From Psychroserpens sp041224425 (GTDB lineage: Bacteria > Bacteroidota > Bacteroidia > Flavobacteriales > Flavobacteriaceae): DNA of 64,000 nucleotides. The position numbers and the translations under genes are program-made. Below, in pieces: positions 60,682-64,000 of the stretch. The stretch is taken from assembly GCF_041224425.1 (NCBI RefSeq), contig NZ_JBGFGL010000075.1:1-64000 (forward strand). Reading direction: 5' to 3'. The notes beneath the pieces were generated by a model. The model searched no databases and was not told where the DNA came from. It saw only the letters and a list, made by a program, of their open reading frames with translations. Positions within the stretch are counted from its first letter, which is position 1. The number at the start of each line of letters is the position of its first letter.

Positions 60682-62082
60682 TTACGGATTTGGGAGAATT
60701 ACTGTGTCAATGGCATGCACCACACCATTTACTGCTTGAATATCGACAAGCGACCCAATAATTCCAATATCTCTTCCATTATTATCGGTTAATGTTAGTG
60801 TATTGACATCTAACGTTAAATTACCACCAAGCGTTGGTACAGTTCCACTCATTAAATCCATAGAACGTACATTGCTGTTCACAACATGCATTAGTAACAC
60901 AGCATCCACTGTAGCAGGATCTAAATCGCCCAAAGCAGTATTTCCAGAAGGATCTAATTCTAATAATAGGTCAGTAAATGCATCATTGGTAGGAGCAAAC
61001 ACAGTGTAAGGTCCTGCTGAAACATCAGAAACAGTTCCAATCCATGGTACTGTTGGAGAACCAGTGTCGGCTAATTGTAAAGCTGCTACCAAATTACTAA
61101 GGGCATCATTTGAAGTTGCAAAAGTTGCAATTGTTGGTAAATCAATAACTTGGTTTACTATGTGAATGACACCATTGGTTGCTACTACATCAGCTACCGT
61201 TACCATCGATGATCCGTTTAGCATAACTCCGTTAGTAGTGTTAACATACAAACTTAGGTTATCGCCATCTGCATTTTCAGCGGCAGTATTTTGATATCCA
61301 GAACTCAATCCAGTTGAAATAGCTGTTGTTCCAACTATTACATGATTTGACAATACATTGGCGATATCATTTCCATTAGGATTAGTAAAAGCACTGAAAG
61401 CATCATTGTTAGGAGCAAAAACAGTAAAGTCACCATCCATAGATAGAAGATCAGTAAATGTAGTATTGTTTCCAGCAGTTAAGGCTCCAACCAAGCTTGA
61501 TAAATCTGGATTGGCAGTAGCATGCGTTACTATATTTGGTAAGCCAATTACAGCGTCAACGATGTGAATGGTTCCATTTGAAGCATCAATGTCTGCGCCT
61601 CCCATCGTTACAGATGAAACATTGTTAAAGGTAACACCATTAGATGTATTAAAATATAAGCTCAGTTTTTCTCCTCCTGCGCCATCAGCATTTGTTTTAG
61701 CATAGCCATCACCAGCAGCAATCAATTGAGAAGAAGTAATGTCTTCAGAAATTACATGGTTCAAAAGAATTTGTGCCAAAACATCAGTTGGAACGGCATC
61801 TAAACTTGCAAAACCATTCTGAGCCAAAAATGTATCAAAGGCATCGTTTGTTGGTGCTAAAACGGTGTAAGGTCCATTACCACTTAATAAAACATCTAAA
61901 TTACCATCAGCAGCTTGAAGGGCAAGGACTAGATTTGATAAATTAGGAGAGGCACTTGCGAGCTCAACAATATTGAAAGGTTGCTGTACAACCACTCTGT
62001 CATCATCAGAACTACAGGCCTGAAACATGATTGTAAGTAGGAGAAGGGGAATAATTCTGAAAGATTTTAAAATAATTTTCAT
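60682..62082 (-). CDS. Lipoprotein with three fasciclin (FAS1) domains
   Basis: A 466-aa predicted surface lipoprotein: lipobox TIMFQAC then SSDDD (Cys23), a surface-export-type acidic signal. Three FAS1 domains (about 37-178, 180-318, 320-464) each carry the FAS1 hallmark (GPYTVLAPTNDAFDTF, GDFTVFAPNNDAFSAF, GPYTVFAPTNDAFTDL) and end in NGxIHxVDxVIxLP. FAS1 domains mediate adhesion in many organisms; here the role is inferred. It diverges from the YwqK-like gene. Confidence 0.9.
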   Translation of the reverse strand: MKIILKSFRIIPLLLLTIMFQACSSDDDRVVVQQPFNIVELASASPNLSNLVLALQAADGNLDVLLSGNGPYTVLAPTNDAFDTFLAQNGFASLDAVPTDVLAQILLNHVISEDITSSQLIAAGDGYAKTNADGAGGEKLSLYFNTSNGVTFNNVSSVTMGGADIDASNGTIHIVDAVIGLPNIVTHATANPDLSSLVGALTAGNNTTFTDLLSMDGDFTVFAPNNDAFSAFTNPNGNDIANVLSNHVIVGTTAISTGLSSGYQNTAAENADGDNLSLYVNTTNGVMLNGSSMVTVADVVATNGVIHIVNQVIDLPTIATFATSNDALSNLVAALQLADTGSPTVPWIGTVSDVSAGPYTVFAPTNDAFTDLLLELDPSGNTALGDLDPATVDAVLLMHVVNSNVRSMDLMSGTVPTLGGNLTLDVNTLTLTDNNGRDIGIIGSLVDIQAVNGVVHAIDTVILPNP

Positions 62083-62150
62083 TTTTTTGAGTTTTTTTGT
62101 TGTTAACTTAATTGTATAACGAATAATAATCTGTTTAACAAAATTACAAA

Positions 62151-62873
62151 ATGATTAAACAAAATAGTTTCAAAGCGCTTTTTTTTATGTTTATTTTAAC
62201 AATGAACATGTCTGTTATTTGTGCTCAAGATGCTGTAAATCAGTTTGATGACAATGGTAAAAGACATGGGGTTTGGAGAAAGTACTTTCATGAAACCGAT
62301 CAGTTGCGCTACGAAGGACAGTTTGAGCATGGAAAGGAAGTAGGGACTTTCAAGTTTTATACTTTAAATAATGATAAGAGTGTTTTAAGCGCAGTAAAGG
62401 TTTTCAACCCTAACGATGAAAGAGCTACAGTAACATTTTACTCCTCTAAGGGAAAGGTCATTAGTGAAGGGACTTTGAATGGGAAGCTTTATGTCGGAAA
62501 ATGGATTTTTTATCATAAAACTTCCCAGGCTGTTTTAACCTCCGAATTTTATAATGAAAAAGGAGAGCTTGAAGGAGAGCGTAAAGTGTTTTACGAAAAT
62601 GGTCAGGTTGCAGAAGTGTCCCATTATTCAAATGGAAAGTTGGAAGGCTCTTCTAAATGGTATTCTGAAAACGGAACTTTACTTAAGGATTTTCTATATG
62701 ATAATGACGAATTGCATGGTCTGGCAAAATACTATGATGCAGATGGTGTTCTTCTGGCAGAAGGTATTTATCAACGTGGAAGAAAACACCGTATTTGGAA
62801 CTATTACGAAGATGGAAAACTAAAGGAAACAAAAGATCACACCAGACGCAGTAAAAATCCAAAGAAACAATAG
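62151..62873 (+). CDS. Exported YwqK/MORN-like repeat protein
   Basis: A 240-aa protein with a signal peptide (ending SVICAQ) and six or so YwqK-type repeats, each YxxxGxxxGxxxxY-like (YEGQFEHGKEVGTFKFY, YVGKWIFYHKTSQAVLTSEF, YYDADGVLLAEGIYQRGRKH). The C-terminus is basic. Such proteins are often annotated as YwqK family antitoxin, but no partner toxin gene is adjacent, so I treat it as a cell-envelope repeat protein of unknown role. A terminator follows. Confidence 0.8.
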   Translation: MIKQNSFKALFFMFILTMNMSVICAQDAVNQFDDNGKRHGVWRKYFHETDQLRYEGQFEHGKEVGTFKFYTLNNDKSVLSAVKVFNPNDERATVTFYSSKGKVISEGTLNGKLYVGKWIFYHKTSQAVLTSEFYNEKGELEGERKVFYENGQVAEVSHYSNGKLEGSSKWYSENGTLLKDFLYDNDELHGLAKYYDADGVLLAEGIYQRGRKHRIWNYYEDGKLKETKDHTRRSKNPKKQ

Positions 62874-62903
62874 TCTAAACTTATTGAACCTATAAGTATA
62901 ACT

Positions 62904-62935
62904 AATAGCAACGGTGTTTACGTTGCTATTTTTAT
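62904..62935 (+). terminator. Terminator before mnmA
   Basis: AATAGCAACG (62904-62913) pairs perfectly with CGTTGCTATT (62921-62930), with a GTGTTTA loop and T-tail. Confidence 0.8.
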
Positions 62936-62939
62936 TTCT

Positions 62940-62947
62940 TAATTTTG
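62940..62947 (+). promoter_or_regulatory. -7 box of mnmA
   Basis: TAATTTTG, an exact TANNTTTG, 33 bases before the ATG. A TTTA with a 19-base spacer lies inside the loop of the upstream terminator. Confidence 0.5.
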
Positions 62948-62979
62948 CATATTCAAAACAAAGGAATCAAAGCTATTAG

Positions 62980-64000
62980 ATGAAAAGAGTAATTGTTGGT
63001 CTTTCAGGAGGTGTTGACTCAAGCGTTGCCGCTTACTTATTGAAGGAGCAAGGCTATGAGGTGATTGGGCTGTTCATGAAGAATTGGCATGATGATTCTG
63101 TGACCATTTCTGATGAATGTCCATGGCTGGAAGATAGTAATGATGCTATGTTGGTAGCAAATAAGCTGGGAATTCCATTTCAAACAGTAGACCTGAGTGA
63201 GCAATACAAAGCACGTATTGTTGATTATATGTTTGATGAATATCAAAAGGGAAGAACGCCAAATCCAGATGTCTTGTGCAATAGGGAAATCAAATTTGAT
63301 GTCTTTATGAAAATCGCCATGGATTTGGGTGCCGATTATGTTGCAACTGGTCATTATTGCAGAAAAGATATTATTGAAAAAGACGGTAAAAAAATTCATC
63401 GTCTTTTAGCAGGAGTCGATGGCAATAAAGATCAATCCTATTTTTTATGCCAACTATCGCAAGAGCAATTATCAAGGGCTTTATTTCCTATAGGAGAATT
63501 GACCAAGCCTGAAGTAAGAGAACTTGCTACCGAATTGGACTTAGTTACTGCCGATAAAAAAGATTCCCAAGGCTTGTGTTTTATTGGAAAAGTGAGATTG
63601 CCCGAGTTTCTTCAACAAAAATTAAAACCAAAGGAAGGTGTCATTGTTGAAATTCCAGAGAACCATACCATATATAAAGAGCAACAACCACAGTTTGATT
63701 CTAAGTCTGAAGAACTTGCTTATTGGTCTAAAAAAAGAATCTATTCTGTAACTGACGGAAAAACCGTTGGACAACATCAAGGTGCCCATTATTTCACTAA
63801 AGGACAGCGTAAAGGGTTGGCTGTTGGAGGTACCAAAGAGCCATTGTTTGTTATTGAAACGGATGTTGAAGATAATGTCATTTATACAGGTCAGGGTAAA
63901 AATCATCCTGGATTGCTCAAACATGTGCTTTTTGTAAATGATGATGAATTGCATTGGGTTCGAGAAGATTTGAAGTTGGAAGCAGATGAGACTATGGAAG
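62980..64000 (+). CDS. mnmA: tRNA-specific 2-thiouridylase MnmA (3' end outside the window)
   Basis: Adds sulfur at position 2 of the wobble uridine in Lys, Glu and Gln tRNAs. The frame begins at ATG 62980 (MKRVIVGLSGGVDSSVAAYL, the PP-loop) and runs open to the window edge for 340 codons, so the stop is not seen. GLFMKNWHDD, NPDVLCNREIKF (catalytic Cys near 101), TGHYCRK and QGLCFIGKVRLP (second Cys near 200) are in order. No frameshift is visible. Confidence 0.95.
   Translation, partial: MKRVIVGLSGGVDSSVAAYLLKEQGYEVIGLFMKNWHDDSVTISDECPWLEDSNDAMLVANKLGIPFQTVDLSEQYKARIVDYMFDEYQKGRTPNPDVLCNREIKFDVFMKIAMDLGADYVATGHYCRKDIIEKDGKKIHRLLAGVDGNKDQSYFLCQLSQEQLSRALFPIGELTKPEVRELATELDLVTADKKDSQGLCFIGKVRLPEFLQQKLKPKEGVIVEIPENHTIYKEQQPQFDSKSEELAYWSKKRIYSVTDGKTVGQHQGAHYFTKGQRKGLAVGGTKEPLFVIETDVEDNVIYTGQGKNHPGLLKHVLFVNDDELHWVREDLKLEADETME

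Noticed and set aside
62151..62873. Calling the YwqK-like gene an antitoxin
   Set aside because: No toxin gene is adjacent and the protein has a signal peptide, so the antitoxin label is not supported.

Overview
The window is a piece of a chromosome from a marine-type member of the Flavobacteriaceae (Bacteroidota). Four kinds of evidence point there. The base composition is AT-rich. The -7 boxes match TANNTTTG, often without a clear -33 box, and Shine-Dalgarno sequences are scarce. There are type IX secretion (T9SS) sorting tails of both type A and type B. The gene families and gene orders are flavobacterial: rho/DUF4293, folP/cdaA, DUF1599/DoxX/tpiA, prmA/clpS, glutamine synthetases II and III side by side, and DUF3078 next to prfA. 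The genus cannot be fixed from the sequence alone.

Layout. 1-2.8 kb: the GC-rich 3' end of a T9SS-exported protein, then a leftward pair (Gly/Trp/Asn-rich lipoprotein and FadL-like outer-membrane protein). 2.8-10.4 kb: core information genes (proS, tRNA-Glu, rpsT, rho, truA) plus a phosphoesterase and an MsbA-like ABC exporter. 10.4-14.4 kb: a leftward folP - lipoprotein - cdaA (c-di-AMP) - two DUF3667 cluster. 14.4-25.1 kb: DUF1599, a DoxX-type membrane protein, an ABC permease, a thioredoxin-like lipoprotein, tpiA, then an apparent insertion (lipoprotein, S74 adhesin-like protein, TPR histidine kinase, LuxR-type regulator), then prmA-clpS. 25.1-27.8 kb: a leftward sulfur module (HMA protein, persulfide-dioxygenase/rhodanese fusion, two half-size YeeE/YedE permeases). 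27.9-33.5 kb: tRNA-Arg, a 50-codon gene, an exported endonuclease I, and a BlaI/M56 sensor pair with an operator lying inside its promoter. 33.6-47 kb: an ion antiporter, divergent GSII/GSIII, purM-like, DUF3078, prfA, pyrF, a PLP decarboxylase and guaA. 47-53.1 kb: LysM protein, OsmC, DUF922, DUF3820, and a MORN-repeat protein. 53.3-56.2 kb: an accessory island with a three-gene operon around an OLD-type ATPase-TOPRIM nuclease, palindromes, and an exact 11-bp tandem repeat. 56.3-64 kb: pyrG, a REP-like repeat cluster with a DUF559 nuclease gene, yidC, a FAS1 lipoprotein, a YwqK-like protein and the start of mnmA.

The best candidate for an undescribed system is the 53.4-55.95 kb operon: a 74-aa protein, an OLD-family ATPase/TOPRIM protein and a 129-aa protein. 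The first two genes overlap by four bases and the last two by fourteen. A TACGTA-N4-TACGTA palindrome lies next to the predicted transcription start. The same 16-bp palindrome occurs upstream of a small secreted-peptide gene at 38.1 kb, and a degenerate copy lies upstream of the MORN-repeat gene at 53.2 kb. Other points for a second look are probable start-codon misreadings where TTG lies inside the -7 box, a possibly leaderless guaA, a probable CTG start in an ABC permease, and three genes shorter than 51 codons. All assignments come from reading the sequence and recalled family knowledge; no database search was run.
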